A DNA stretch of 64,000 nucleotides from Euwallacea fornicatus. Taxonomy: Eukaryota > Arthropoda > Insecta > Coleoptera > Curculionidae. Within the stretch, counting starts at the first letter, position 1. Every line of letters starts with the position of its first letter. Below the pieces are notes generated by a model. That model was not told the origin of the DNA and searched no databases. It was given only the letters and a program-made list of their open reading frames with translations. The position numbers and the translations under genes were made by a program. The stretch lies in contig NC_089571.1 in NCBI RefSeq assembly GCF_040115645.1, forward strand, positions 1,116,001 to 1,180,000, read 5' to 3'. Shown here piece after piece: positions 11,401 through 22,079 of the stretch.

Positions 11401-14400
11401 ACAGGGTTATTCAGTTTCGACGCTCATCATTGGGATCTCAGGAACGATAAGAGATACGATATCGATTAAATTGGGGCAAAGTTGCGCATTGAAGCTCAAT
11501 AAAATGCCTTTTTAAAAGTTGAAAAATCCAAGATGGCGCCAATAAGAAAAAAACAAAATTGATGATGATTGCAGGAACTCTAAATGTCAGATTTAAAATA
11601 TGATATCGTCACTTTGTAGAAGAGAAAAAGGGCCAATGGTGACGTGTCATTCGTTCTTAATTATCTCGTCAAATAACCTCAGTAAAGAAAAGAAACGTTT
11701 TTTTTTTAATTTCGTATTTTTACGGATATCTTCGGAAGTAATCGGAATTTTTCAACTTTTAAAAAGGAATTTTATTGAGCTCCAAATTGCGCAGCTTTGC
11801 CCCATTTTAATCGATCTCGTATCTCTTACGGTTACTGAGATCCCAATGATGAGCGTCGAATCTGAATAACCCTGTATATTGAGCCGTTTGAAACGGCAAA
11901 GTCGCAATTATTAAAATATGTTAAATCTATACATCAGGGCCTTTCACTTGATCTTCTACGGGGTTTTTGTTGGTACTACGTTCACTTTCCCCATAAACGT
12001 TTAATATATCTTCTATTATGGGACACCCTATACAAACTTACCTAAAATATCTTGTTGGGGCAACCATTTTTTTATTATCACATTATCAGGTTTGCCAGGC
12101 AATTCTTCTGCTTCGAATTTCCAGAGGACTTTATATGGCAATTCGGCAAACACCTGCATCAGAAGACTTCTGATTTCCTCGGGTATATTAATACTTTTAA
12201 CGTTTGATCCTAAGCTAAAATATACAACGCCATTTTCAGCGCCTTCTATTAGTGTTTTTATGTCCTGAAAGGAGAAATTCTAAATTAATATGATGAATTT
12301 TGAGTTTCTTGGCGGAAACATAAAATGTAGACCACCCCCTCGGACCCTTTTGAAATTAGGTTTACATAACTTTTGAAACATTAAGTAAATAAAGCACCTA
12401 AAAAAACAGGGGTTATATACACATATAAATATACAGGGTGAGTCGGGAGGATCATGCCAAACTTCAGGAGCGTGTTGTACGTGAAAAATAAATGTAAAAA
12501 AACTCAAATGTTGTTATCCGATTTTCGTTTGTTTACAAGTTATAGCGTAAATAAAATTTTTTAGCCAGGTTAAGCAACATTTAGACGTAAAGATTTCCTG
12601 GACGTTGGATTGGTCGTGGTGGCCCTATTAGTTGGCCTCCAAGATCTCCAGACCTCACACCACTAGACTATTGTTTGTGGGGTTGGTTTAAAACTGAAGT
12701 GTACAGAGTAAAAGTGGACACTCAAGATGCACTAATTCAACGCATTAGAAATGCTGCAGCTGCTATTAAAGAAAGACATGAAGCAATCAGGAGCGCAACG
12801 AATGCTCTTCATAGACGAAGCCGAAAATGTTTAGAAGTTAATGACAATATTTTTGAACATTTAATATGATATCCAAACGTTCATTTATGGAATTTCTTAT
12901 GAAATTTATAAAAAATTTTAATTTTATGTTTTAATTTTATTTACGCTATAACTTGTAAACAAACGAAAATCGAATAACAACATTTGAGTTTTTTTACATT
13001 TATTTTTCATATGCAACACGCTTCTGAAGTTTGGCACGATCCTCCCGACTCGCCCTGTATATATACAGGTTAATAGGAAGAAACAGGCTTATGTTAACCT
13101 TAAAAATGCCCTCTTAAAATATTTGCACGTAATTTTGAATCACCCTTTATATTATGTGTTTGATACGTTGCATCGAATATTCACTCGCGCGGAACTTCTG
13201 AATTCTTCGGTACCGACTTCATGCGCTTAACTAAATTTAAAAATTGTTTTATATACCAACCTTCGGCAGCTCCTTTCTTGGTTGAATGTGCATGAAACTT
13301 AAGGGTATTACCGTCGGTACCATTGGTCTTGGTGTATAAAGTATTGGATTTATGTTTAGAAATACTGCACTAACGTTTCTCTCGATGTCCGCCAGATAAG
13401 GTAAGTCATTCCCTAGGAACTTCCTTGCTATTTCATTACATTTGGGCATTGCAACAAAATAGACGTAAAGCCGAGACCACACAAAATACAGGGTGCTCTT
13501 AATTCGTTCGTAAAATCTGAAAAGGAATAGCCGTACTCGCAAAATAGCTATATAGAGGAAATGAAAATTTGCAATAGTATGAATAACAGCTACAGAGTGC
13601 ACGATACAAGACGGGGCAAGGCCACATTTTTGGATTCCTTTGTATGAATTCGGAAATCCAACATGGCTATTATTTTATGAATTTTACAGTAGAGAATTCA
13701 AAAATTCATTCAAAAATTAATTGGAAAGAGTACCTCGCCAAAGCCTTGTTTCATAAATATGCAGGGTTATACAGAGTGTTAAAAAAAGTAAAAAATATTT
13801 AAAGGAATAATGGTATAGATTAAAATAAACAAAAAAGTCTTAGTTAACATGATTCTGCAAAGTAACATATAATAACATGATGACGGTTTCGGAGATATGG
13901 AGGGTTATTCTTTTTTAAAACGTTTATTTGCAATTATTTATTACTTATTTATTATGTACAAACAAATAAAAAATCTTTTAGCAAAATCAAAATAAAAGTT
14001 ACATAAGATGTTCAGAGTACCCGCCTTCCAATCCCAAGCAGGCATGACATCTTTGTCTGAAGGCAACCCGGACCCTTTCTAACAACCCCGCATTGTCTGG
14101 GAGGCTATTTACAAGAGTACCATAAACTAATGTCTTCAAAAATGCTCAAAGAAGGAAATCTGGAGGGTTTAAGTCAGACGATCTTGTAAACCACAATGCA
14201 GATCTGCCCTTTCCGACCGATCTACGCGAAAAAGTTTGATGTAAATGCTCTCTGATGATAATCGAAAAATGAGCAGGAGCACCATAATGCTTGGACCCAC
14301 AATTGCTGTTTTGGTCCAAAGGAATATCGTCCAGAATATCACCTGTTGTGTTCTGCAGAAAGTTTGGATAAGCAACATTTGTTAATTTGTTTGGTAAAAC

Positions 14401-17400
14401 GACAGGATTTATGAACCTGCCATCTACAATATCCATCCAAATGTTTAATGGAAAACGTGTCTGATGTTCAGATTCCGTTAGAGCAGGGGGATTTTCGTCG
14501 GACCAAACATGTGCAATGCGCAAATTAACAACTCCGTTTCGTGTGAACCCGGCCTCATCAGTAAAAGAAACAATGACATGAAAACAGGTCTTTAGCATCG
14601 TTGCGTAGAAGCCACCGTTAAAAAACCACATGTACTTGATGATCAAGTGAATTTAATGCCTGTAGTGGTCGCATATAGTACGGATAAAGCAGCTCGTGAA
14701 GGATTTTCCAAATAAGAGGAGCACTACCGCGGCTGACCAGCACTCGTCCCCGGATCATATCCTATCCATGCTAAAATTTCTTCTTCTGTCCTAGAAGCAG
14801 ATACTAACCTTGATCTTCCAAAGGAATACCATGGTTTGCTCAATGAATCAGGATCAAGCAATCTTTAGTGAATTCTTCTAAACATATGAAGTGAAAGAAT
14901 CTAGCGATTTTGATACGCTTCAATGTAAAGACATCGCCCTTCCGTAGCAATGCCATTGGTACCACCATCTTGATTAATTCTGCGTTAGAGTAAATAGCCA
15001 AAATGCAAGTTTTTAACAAATTTAAAAAAATGGGGATTTTTTTAAATTTATTTTTATAATAAATAAATAATAAGTAAGTAATAAACAATTGCAAAAATAA
15101 ATGTTTCAAGAAAGTCTTCCATATCTCTGAAACGGTTACTTTGCGAATCCATGTTTACTAACATTTTTTTTTTGTTTATTTTAGTTATTACGTACTACTA
15201 TCTTTTTAAATATTTTATACTTCCTTTAACGCGCTGCATACCGGAAAGTTCTCGATAAACATCCAGAAGAATGCTTTAACGTTAATTGAACTTTTTAGTT
15301 TTTTTTTTTTAATTTAACCTCTTTCTGCTTCCTTGCGGAAAAAGTTTTTACCTTGTGCGATACTTGGATGGTACTCGGCAAAAAACGATGTGAAATGAGT
15401 CTTATAAGTATTTTGGTTAACCCAACGATTTCGGAGGATTGCATGCAGCAAACAAAAAATAATGGGAATGTTCACAAAAAAAAATAAAATTCCATTTAAA
15501 AATTATTAATTTGTTAGAAATAGCCAAATTCCATGTATGGGTATAATTTTGAAAAATTAAATAATATCGGGGAAAAAATTCTCATGAACGGCTGAAGCTC
15601 TTTCCCAGCGGTGTGACGTCACAAAGCGGTATCCGCGACTTTAACTACATAATAAATTGGAGATTACGAATGACTTTTAGCTTTTAGCGATTTATTACTA
15701 TTGATTGACTTTCTATTTCCTAGAAGAACTGTATTATAAGCGTTTTGTCACAAACCGCTTATAGTACCATTAATCGGATGTACCGTGACAGACCAAAACA
15801 TTAGCCTTCCGCAGAATTTTGTTGCTTGCCCCGTAACTTTTAGCATATTTACTTTAGATTGATTTGAAAAATATCAGAGTTTTCAACATTTTACAGGTTA
15901 ATGCATGATTGGACGATTTCCCAACAACAATTTTAAGCAATAAATAAAAAAAGAGTACACCTGCGCATTAGTGGCATTGAGATTGGCCCTACTTTGTGGG
16001 CAGAGGTCTCATTTTGTCGCCGGAAAAAACGAAAAAAAGGAAATTAAAAAATCGCATTGTGTATGGTTTAGAGTGTGCCGTCTGTAACACTCATAAGCAA
16101 AGCATTCACTTCACAAGTTCTTAATTTTCCAGATATTATTTACTTAAAAATTTTTATAACATACGCTAAAACCATATCAACAATAAGAAAAAATGGAACT
16201 TAATTCTATTAGCTTTGTGCATTAGGTACTTACGTTAGATCTCCATTATAAGGTAGAAACATTTCTGAATATATAGAAGGAGGATTTGGATTCCCCATGG
16301 ATACGTGGGTTCCTGACCATCCGCCCATGGATGATACTCCAATAATTGGAGCCTTCAGCTTCGCGCTTAAAGCGAACATAATAGGACTGATATATATCTG
16401 TGAAATTATTAGATCGAACTTTTGGGATTCGTCCAAGTATATTTCCTTGAATTGTTCATTTCCTAATATGGCATGAGCAAACTCATTATACATAGCAAAT
16501 ATTTTCCTGATTTTCGACTGAACAGTCAACTGGAATATAAAACTCTAATGTCATGTAAAGGCGTATCGAAAATTTTCAATCAACAAAATAATAATAATAA
16601 TAACTCATCTTTATTCCCAAAGGAATGGGATATCGACCATATGGTCTTTCTGCCCCTGTTATATAATTAATCTATTTTGCTAACATATTTCACTAGAACG
16701 AGAAAAATCATCGAAAACATAGCAATACAAAGATCAAAAAGAAGACTCAAAAAAAAAAAAACAAAAAAGAGCTCTGCTCTCAATGGCATTCTAGTATGGG
16801 TTTTGACTGAAGACGGAATTTTGCTTATTTCATCTGTCCTGCTAGACAAAGTGGGTTCAGTATCGTCCAATTGTGAGGGTTGTCTTTCCATTTGGCCTGT
16901 AGCTGTGGTAGTCTTTCAGTTATTCTTGTCATGCGTATACAGTGGTTGGTTTGATGGGTTGTGTGGTGGGTTTCCAGGGTGTCTGATCTTGGTGATCATT
17001 CTAAGTGCAATCTGTCCTGTTGTTTGTATGTGTCCTTTGGTTTTGTCTGTTGCATTGGCCACATTTTGTTTCCACCGAGAAACCCTAAATTTCACTATGT
17101 CGTGTGCTTTTGTGATACAACTAACCGTTTGCAAAATAATCGATTTTTCCGTCCAATTTTCGATGAGTTCAGCTCCGAAACGGTGCATTTTAAGACGCAG
17201 GTTTATAAGAAGAAACAGTCTTATTTTGATGTCAAAAATACTCGCTTAAAATATTTGCACTGAATTTTGAGTGATCCTGCACATTCACAGGCAGCCTTAA
17301 CTCTAAAATGTTTGGGAACCCCTGGTTTAGCGGATTTCGGCCAATAGAACACGCGAGGATTTCGTTGAGTAATTATTTGAAAAAAAAATGAGATTATGAT

Positions 17401-18178
17401 GTATTATACAACCAGCATGAAGAAATGGTCACTTGGCGCAAGTTTTCTACGAAACTCTTTCTACTACCTTGCTACAATCATTCAAATGGATATGTGGGGA
17501 ACTTTGACTTAGGTGAAGAGATGTCGATTTCATCTAACGTGCGCAAAACTGACCAATGAGAAACAAGTGTTTAATATAGAGTTTTTTGTTATTTTGACGA
17601 TGTAATTTTAACTTTTGCTCGTAAATGAAAACAGAGTGTACAACTTGAGGGAAAATTAGAGACTTCATCCTCGAGTAATACGGCCGTGGATGCACAAAAT
17701 GCTACTTTCTACGACTTCAAAAATTTGTGAAAAGGACAGGCTTAGAACTTGTAATTTCGGTACAGCTGTCCTCAAAACAGCCACGGAGCTATTGACGTTT
17801 GCTTTGCTTCGCTGCTGTGGTTATTGGTACCAAATCAAGGAGATATAAGCTTATTTCGCTACCGTTGCGCGCACGCGCCTAGGAAGTCAATATGTGCAAA
17901 TATCGAGGGTGTTTTTGACATCGTTTTTGAGGTGGTGATAGTGAAATATCCTGACAATTATAGAAGAATAACAATGAAGGTTTAGGTTATTGTGTGGCTT
18001 AGCTTAAAACAATAAATTCTACACTCTTTTTATTTATCTTACCGATTTTGACATGAAAAATTCAAATCCATGCCTCGAAATAATTGGATATGTGTCCTTA
18101 CTTGTGTCAATTTCAGTCAGATTAACAAGTGTTGAATCGTTTATAGGATGAGGCGTTACTGCTATAACTTCGTGCCCT
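8417..18178 (-). CDS. UDP-glycosyltransferase (UGT), six exons, first exon not found
   Basis: ER membrane enzyme that transfers a sugar from a UDP-sugar to small lipophilic molecules (detoxification, pigment and hormone metabolism). Minus-strand exons: 18178-18043, 16529-16234, 13516-13261, 12264-12042, 10927-10708 and 8678-8417. Every junction is GT/AG and the phases agree, giving 463 residues plus stop. Visible in order: GHEVIAVTPHPINDSTLVNL (substrate domain); KLKAPIIGVSSMGGWSGTHV; GNDLPYLADIERNVS; GVVYFSLGSNVKS; the donor-binding signature GHPNVKAFISQCGLQSTEEA with PMVGIPFIADQ; and a C-terminal membrane helix (LLLDLIGILIVVLILVLQV) with a Lys-rich cytosolic tail. QCG in place of HGG is common in insect UGTs. 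A family member has about 515 residues, so about 50, including the signal peptide, are missing. The first present codon is split, so an upstream exon must exist or have been lost. The family number cannot be assigned from sequence alone. Confidence 0.9.
8736..9901. mobile_element. Long-TIR MITE in last UGT intron
   Basis: Inverted ends of at least 100 bp. The left end runs TACAGAGTGTTTCTTAATAA, ATGGGTAAATCATGAACTTA, ACTTCATATAAAGGT and AATTGCTTCAATTTTGATTT. The inverted right end reads TACAGGGTATTTCTTAATGA, ATGGGTGAATCATGAGCTTA, ACTTCATATAAAGACG and AATTGCTTCCATTTCGATTT. TA dinucleotides flank both tips, as expected for Tc1/mariner-type transposition. The interior is AT-rich without a recognisable transposase. 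Confidence 0.75.
9902..10707. other. UGT intron, no feature recognised
   Basis: Intron sequence between the MITE and the UGT donor-binding exon. The plus-strand reading near 10107-10304 has no recognisable similarity. Confidence 0.4.
11383..11401. repeat. TA microsatellite at MITE insertion point
   Basis: A short run of alternating T and A (after TGTG) abuts the left tip of the MITE at 11400. TA-rich DNA is the normal target of TA-specific transposases. Confidence 0.6.
11400..11876. mobile_element. MITE in UGT intron
   Basis: Compact 477-bp element with long, well-conserved inverted ends. The left end is TACAGGGTTATTCAGTTTCG then ACGCTCATCATTGGGATCTC. The inverted right end is TACAGGGTTATTCAGATTCG then ACGCTCATCATTGGGATCTC. 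The similarity continues through GTTGCGCA/GCTGCGCA and CTTTTTAAAAGTTGAAAA. The arms can pair over more than 120 bp. No coding potential. Related copies: 1094-1673 and 40719-41562. Confidence 0.85.
12432..13059 (+). mobile_element. Internally deleted TIR transposon with transposase remnant
   Basis: 628-bp element in a UGT intron. The left end TACAGGGTGAGTCGGGAGGA is followed by TCATGCCAAACTTCAGGAGC. The inverted right end reads TACAGGGCGAGTCGGGAGGA then TCGTGCCAAACTTCAGAAGC, and the match extends through AATCGGATAACAACATTTGA to the TTACGCTATAACTTGTAAAC block, so the TIRs are about 130 bp. Between them lies the C-terminal end of a DDE transposase (about 12597-12869) with the block WPPRSPDLTPLDYCLWGWFK, showing the element is a deletion derivative of an autonomous IS630/Tc1/mariner-superfamily transposon. 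The good end-to-end identity suggests relatively recent activity. Confidence 0.85.
12597..12869 (+). pseudogene. Transposase C-terminal fragment
   Basis: Open reading through WIGRGGPISWPPRSPDLTPL and DYCLWGWFKTEVYRV to FEHLI and a stop at 12867-12869. This is the end of a DDE transposase of the insect family marked by WPPRSPDLNPLDF and a long DENP block. The helix-turn-helix domain and the first catalytic residues are deleted. It uses the same block as the relics at 14110-14860, 24300-24918 and 45981-46532. Confidence 0.75.
13067..13152. repeat. MITE terminal fragment shared with 17190-17285
   Basis: The segment GGTTAATAGGAAGAAACAGG through CTTAAAATATTTGCAC and ATTTTGAATCACCCTTTATA matches 17200-17285 (GGTTTATAAGAAGAAACAGT, CTTAAAATATTTGCAC, ATTTTGAGTGATCC). 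A shorter match, TTAAAATATTTGCACTATGA followed by CACCCTGTATA, is at 37514-37551. This looks like the right end of one MITE family. Confidence 0.55.
13770..15240 (-). mobile_element. Decayed autonomous TIR transposon in UGT intron
   Basis: About 1.47 kb with degraded inverted ends. The left end has TACAGAGTGTTAAAAAAAGT, TTTCGGAGATATGGAGG and TTGCAATTATTTATTACTTA. Reading inward from the right end, the inverted counterparts are TTTCAGAGATATGGAAG and TTGCAATTGTTTATTACTTA. TA dinucleotides sit at both tips. It contains the minus-strand transposase relic at 14110-14860. Its ends are more diverged than those of 12432-13059, so it is probably an older insertion. Confidence 0.7.
14110..14860 (-). 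pseudogene. DDE transposase relic (WPPRSPDLNPLDF family)
   Basis: Minus-strand transposase. The N-terminal part is frame-broken (EEEILAWIGYDPGTSAGQPR, then SAPLIWKILHE and LLYPYYM). It leads into an open stretch with the first catalytic aspartate in FTDEAGFTRNGVVN, then HVWSDENPPALTESEHQTRF, NIWMDIVDG and GAPAHFSIIIREHLHQTFSR, ending in FTRSSDLNPPDFLL. The second aspartate region (HDGAPAHFS in relatives) has become KHYGAPAHFS, so the catalytic triad is broken. Host-gene function is unlikely; it lies in antisense-free intron sequence of the UGT on the same strand. Confidence 0.8.
16563..17262 (-). mobile_element. 3' end of a non-LTR retrotransposon (candidate)
   Basis: On the minus strand the segment ends in CCTTTGGGAATAAAGATGAG followed by a TTATTATTATTATT tail (plus strand 16590-16603). 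This is the usual 3' structure of many insect non-LTR retrotransposons: a polyadenylation-like AATAAA followed by a short simple repeat. Upstream it reads as part-open peptide without a recognisable domain, so the classification rests on the tail. The right part (17190-17285) contains a MITE end shared with 13067-13152. Confidence 0.4.
17286..18042. other. UGT intron, no feature recognised
   Basis: Intron sequence between UGT exons. Nothing recognised on either strand. Confidence 0.4.
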
Positions 18179-18564
18179 CTGAAACAAAACATATGTATAC
18201 AGATTGACTCATGTGGAAGGCCAGAGATAATAGCAGATAACAAGCTTGTTCACAGAAAAATGTGAAATATATATAATTTTTACATCAGAAATTTCTTCTA
18301 TTAATTATTAACTTAATCGTATATTTTAAATCGTATGCAGCGCCTGTAAATAGTACTGTAACACATTTATAACTTTCATAAACCCCATATTTTTAAAGCA
18401 TATTTAAATACGAGAATTTTATTTAAAAAAAGAGCATTTAATGCATTATTTTCGACGTTCAAAGCTTTCACCCTTATCCAGATACCCTTGCTAACTTTTT
18501 ATTTTGAAATAAAAAGGCACCCATTGTAGTATATCGAATGAAGAGCAATTTAACGATTACTACT

Positions 18565-18960
18565 ACTATACTAGAACCCTTGTAATCCTGGGAACTTTTC
18601 TCTTATTCTTTGAGGAGAGGGCGTTTTCCTGGAAATCACATGTTTCCTAATTTCACTTTCTAATTTAACCCAGAGACTTTCTATGACATTAACGTGAGGT
18701 GATTGCGGTGAGGTTTTTATTACACGAGGACAGCTATACAAAAGCCGTTTTTTCACAATTTGGGCGCTATGTTTCGGATCGTTGTCCTGATAGAACATAA
18801 AGTCGCTAAAAATGTTCAATTTTTCTACGCTGGGTTGTAAATTTTGCCGTGATATTTCTAAATAAACATGCCTGTTCATAATGCCATCGATGAAATGCAA
18901 CTTTCCCATCCCAGCACCGGAGCGAAAGACGCTGTTTTTTTGACTAAGGTGATAAAATTG
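18565..18960 (-). pseudogene. Tc1-like transposase fragment
   Basis: C-terminal half of a Tc1-like transposase: GAGMGKLHFIDGIMNRHVYL, then the second catalytic block FMFYQDNDPKHSAQIVKK and SPHVNVIESLWVKLESEIRK. In the last block the consensus SPDLNPIE is SPHVNVIE, so the glutamate remains. The N-terminal DNA-binding and first aspartate regions are absent, and the C-terminus is scrambled after about 18600. No terminal repeats were recognised. Confidence 0.8.
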
Positions 18961-19155
18961 CGTTATGTTTAGGTATCAAGAGTTTGATGATAAGAATGGG
19001 TCTGACTCAACATGAACCAAGAGTTAAGCGTTTGGTTCAGAAACACAACTTTGTAAAAACTACTTTATTGCGGATTGATACAAAATGACGCTCTACTAGC
19101 TGCGAAACCTCGAAAATTATAGAAGTGTTCTGTCTGGGATAGACGTGTCCTTCAG

Positions 19156-20225
19156 CAGTGTGACCCATTTCTTTTTGGGTTGGTCTGTAAAAAGTTTATC
19201 AATTGTGCTATTTAGCCTGGATTTTTTAATTATAGAGCTTGATAAACTGCACTTTTTCAGCAAAAATGGCCTCGTTGACATGAAATTCAAGGCCTACTGT
19301 GACAGTTTCAAGGGGCAAAATTTTAATAAATTATATTAACGATTTTTTAGACAAAATCTGCGCCCGCCACTGGATTGGCCACCCCTCAAAACGGGCCTGT
19401 ACAAAATTTTATCGAAAAATTTGAAGTAATAACGATTTTGTAGAACTAAAACTGCACCCTCAGTATATATTTATTTTGAAAAATTCATAGCCGGCTATGG
19501 AGAATAAGTGAAGTGTTTAACTGTCAAACAAACGCAACAAACGTCAACATCGACATTAAAACTTATTCGTTCTTAATACAAATTGAACTATTAATCGTGA
19601 AAATTGTGGAAAATTCAAGTGTAAGAGGAAAAACAGAAATTGTTCGTCTTGTTGGCGACAACGCGCGTGCGCTCGGCAGCAGAAGCTGCGGCAGAATGCA
19701 GAATTCGACATCGGACATCCAGGTAGACCGGTAAGCCGAAGCACTGTGCAACGCATAAACAATATTTTCGATTAATTTTATTACGAATTAATTTAATTTA
19801 ATTGTTTCTTGTGATGTAATTTTCATTCCTTTTTGTTTTATTTGTTCTGTATAAGCCTAAGACCATAACTAAGTCGTTATAAACTATAAATTTTTGAAAA
19901 TAAGTACGTACCCAGTGTGCATTTTAAATTCTTTTACAAAATCGCTATTACTTAAAATTTTTAAATAAAATTTTGTGCAGGCCCGTTTTGAGAGGCAGTC
20001 AACCCAGTGGCGTGCACAGATTTTTTCTAAAAAATCGCTGATACGATTTGTTAAAATTTTGCTCCTAGAAACTCTCATAGTAGGCCTTGAATTTCATGTC
20101 AATGAGGCCATTTTTGCTGAAAAAGTGCAGTTTATCACGCTGTATAATTTTTTTTTTAATCCGGGCTAAATCGCACAATCAATAAACTTTTTACAGATTG
20201 ACCCCAAAACGAGTGGGTCACATTG
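19156..20225. mobile_element. Long-TIR transposon, internally deleted
   Basis: About 1.07 kb with inverted ends of roughly 340 bp. Left end: CAGTGTGACCCATTT, then GCAAAAATGGCCTCGTTGAC and ATGAAATTCAAGGCCTACT. Inverted right end: CAATGTGACCCACTC, then GCAAAAATGGCCTCATTGAC and ATGAAATTCAAGGCCTACT. Further paired blocks include GCCACTGGATTGG/GCCACTGGGTTGA and AAACGGGCCTG. The middle (about 19620-19770) keeps a piece of a transposase N-terminus, readable in two frames (GRPVSRSTVQRINNIF). The tip CARTGTGACCCA differs from the TACAGGGTG tips elsewhere. A transcript across it would fold into a very long hairpin. Confidence 0.8.
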
Positions 20226-20469
20226 TATAGTGAAATAGTGCAAACTAGGCAAAATTCCTAAATAGGAGAATTAGTGGAGATGGGAGTTTTCGTGGTACGT
20301 GCTTATTCCTTAAGAGGACAAGGATTATTCCTGTTCATTCGAATTAGCTTTTTGCCACATAACTAAAGGCGTTTGTTAATTGACAGTTCAAAACGTAGCC
20401 TTAAATGCATTTTGTTACATACGCTGGGATGTCTATTGCACACAGCACAAAATTAAAGGAGGAATATTG

Positions 20470-21250
20470 TAACGTTCCATTAATCGTGGAAAAATTGAAG
20501 TATCATGAACACCAACAGGTGTTGATTTGAAGATGGTTAGCATTCTCCTTGGTCAGCAAAATGGGTAGACTAAGTTCCCATGTTTCATACGTCTCTGGGA
20601 TAGCAGAGCCAAAGTTTATCACTGGGCAAGAAGGAGTTGGGCTTTAAGAGAATATATGACGCCTGGTGAACAAAATGTGATTCACAATCCATTGGCATCT
20701 CGTGACTAAATCATCCTGCCACCATTACATGTAAAACTGGGCATCATGGAACAGTTAGTTTGTGACAATTCTTGATAAAAATGGAAGCTGGTTCACCTAC
20801 ATTTGCCGAAAATTCCATTAGCTTACAATGGAAAAGTTAAAATCAGGTATTTTTGATGGTCCTCAAATCAGACAACTCACGCAAGATATCAACTTCATGG
20901 ATTCGATGACCGACTTTGAATCAAATGCTTCGAAAGTGTTTGTTCTAGTAATGCAAAATTTTTTGGGTAATAGAAAATCAGATAATTACGTTCAACTGGT
21001 AAAAGATCTGCTGCTACGATTAAAAAATGTGGGATGTAGTGGAAGTATAAAAATTAACTTTCTTCATGGTCATGATGACAAGTTCCCTGACGACTTAGGC
21101 GGTCTGAGTGAAGAGCAAGGAGAACGTATGCATCAAGATTTACGCGTCATTGAGGAGCGTCGCCAGGATTTTTAGAATGCGCATATGTCAGACTATTGCT
21201 GGTCTCTGATGTCATTTTTCCGACACCAAACGTAACAAAAAGACTTTAAA
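20470..21250 (+). pseudogene. Pseudogene of an uncharacterised arthropod repeat protein family
   Basis: Broken ORF. Readable pieces in order: VSILLGQQNG-TKFPCFI (about 20533), LWDSRAKVYHWARRSW, GEQNVIHNPLASRD, ILPPLHVKLGIMEQL, then an open stretch 20828-21175 with KLKSGIFDGPQIRQLTQD, FVLVMQNFLGNRKSDNYVQL and SIKINFLHGHDDKFPDDLGG, ending SEEQGERMHQDL, after which the frame changes at ADYCWSL. From memory this matches a multicopy protein family in arthropod genomes (motifs KLGL, FDGPQIR, FLHSHLD, EEQGERFHQD), usually annotated as hypothetical and thought to be element-borne. Its function and element are unknown to me. Several frameshifts and stops make this copy non-functional. Confidence 0.6.
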
Positions 21251-22079
21251 ACGCAGCTTTTTAGAAGCTTAATAACATATTTTTTTTAACTAAAAACTTG
21301 TTATTTCTTTCCTTAACTTTAATTACTATTAAATCGAAAACGAAATATGATTAAAAAAATTCTACTTGCATTTTTTAATTAAGCAGATCATTAGTAACCG
21401 GCAGCAATTCTAACATTTCAGGCAATAGATATTAGTTAAACCAGTGTTATTTATTAATTAAAAGCTTTTTCCCTCGCAGATTTTAGCAAACTGCCATATC
21501 AACGGGAAAATGACAATTTTTTCAAACTTGAACATTATAATCAGGGTACAACTAATTTTAAAATGATTTATCAGTCAACCCCCCCTCTCACTAAACATTT
21601 TGGGTGTAACTGTTGCCCTTGTTCAGAGGTCCAAGTTAAAGGGCTGAAAATACTATAAAAAAACTGTCTCTCTCGAGTCAAAAATCGACGGGTTGGAGCG
21701 TTTGTACGCATGTTCATTTTAAACAATGGAAATCGAGGTGCGAAGTTTTCGTTGGGCCACATTGTACAAAGAGGGATCATTTACGAAAGTTCACATTTAA
21801 GTCTTACCTAAGAGAAAGGGTCCTAGAAATTGGTTTGAACGTCGCTTGATGACTTACTGCAGGCATTTGAAAGACACATAAAATTCGTGCAGCATGTATT
21901 TCTACCAATTTAATGGAAACTGCAAAAAATATAAGAATTAAATAACAGCCCTTCATTTTTCAAGATCTTCACGACAAATTGCTAACACTTTCAATCGTTT
22001 GCACTCCAAAATGATGCGATGTCGGTTAATAATTCATTCACGACATTGAATACTGTATCCCAGATAAGAAATGAAAGTA

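Noticed and set aside
13490..13505. CACCCTGTAT transposon-tip motif inside UGT exon 13516-13261
   Set aside because: It encodes STLYFVW in the correct frame at a position where UGTs carry similar residues, so it is coding sequence and coincidence.
14169..14378. 69-codon ORF overlapping the transposase relic
   Set aside because: It is another frame of the same minus-strand transposase and carries no independent motif.
16677..17263. Plus-strand ORFs of up to 190 codons
   Set aside because: No recognisable domain and low-complexity stretches. The segment is better explained as the 3' part of a minus-strand non-LTR element.
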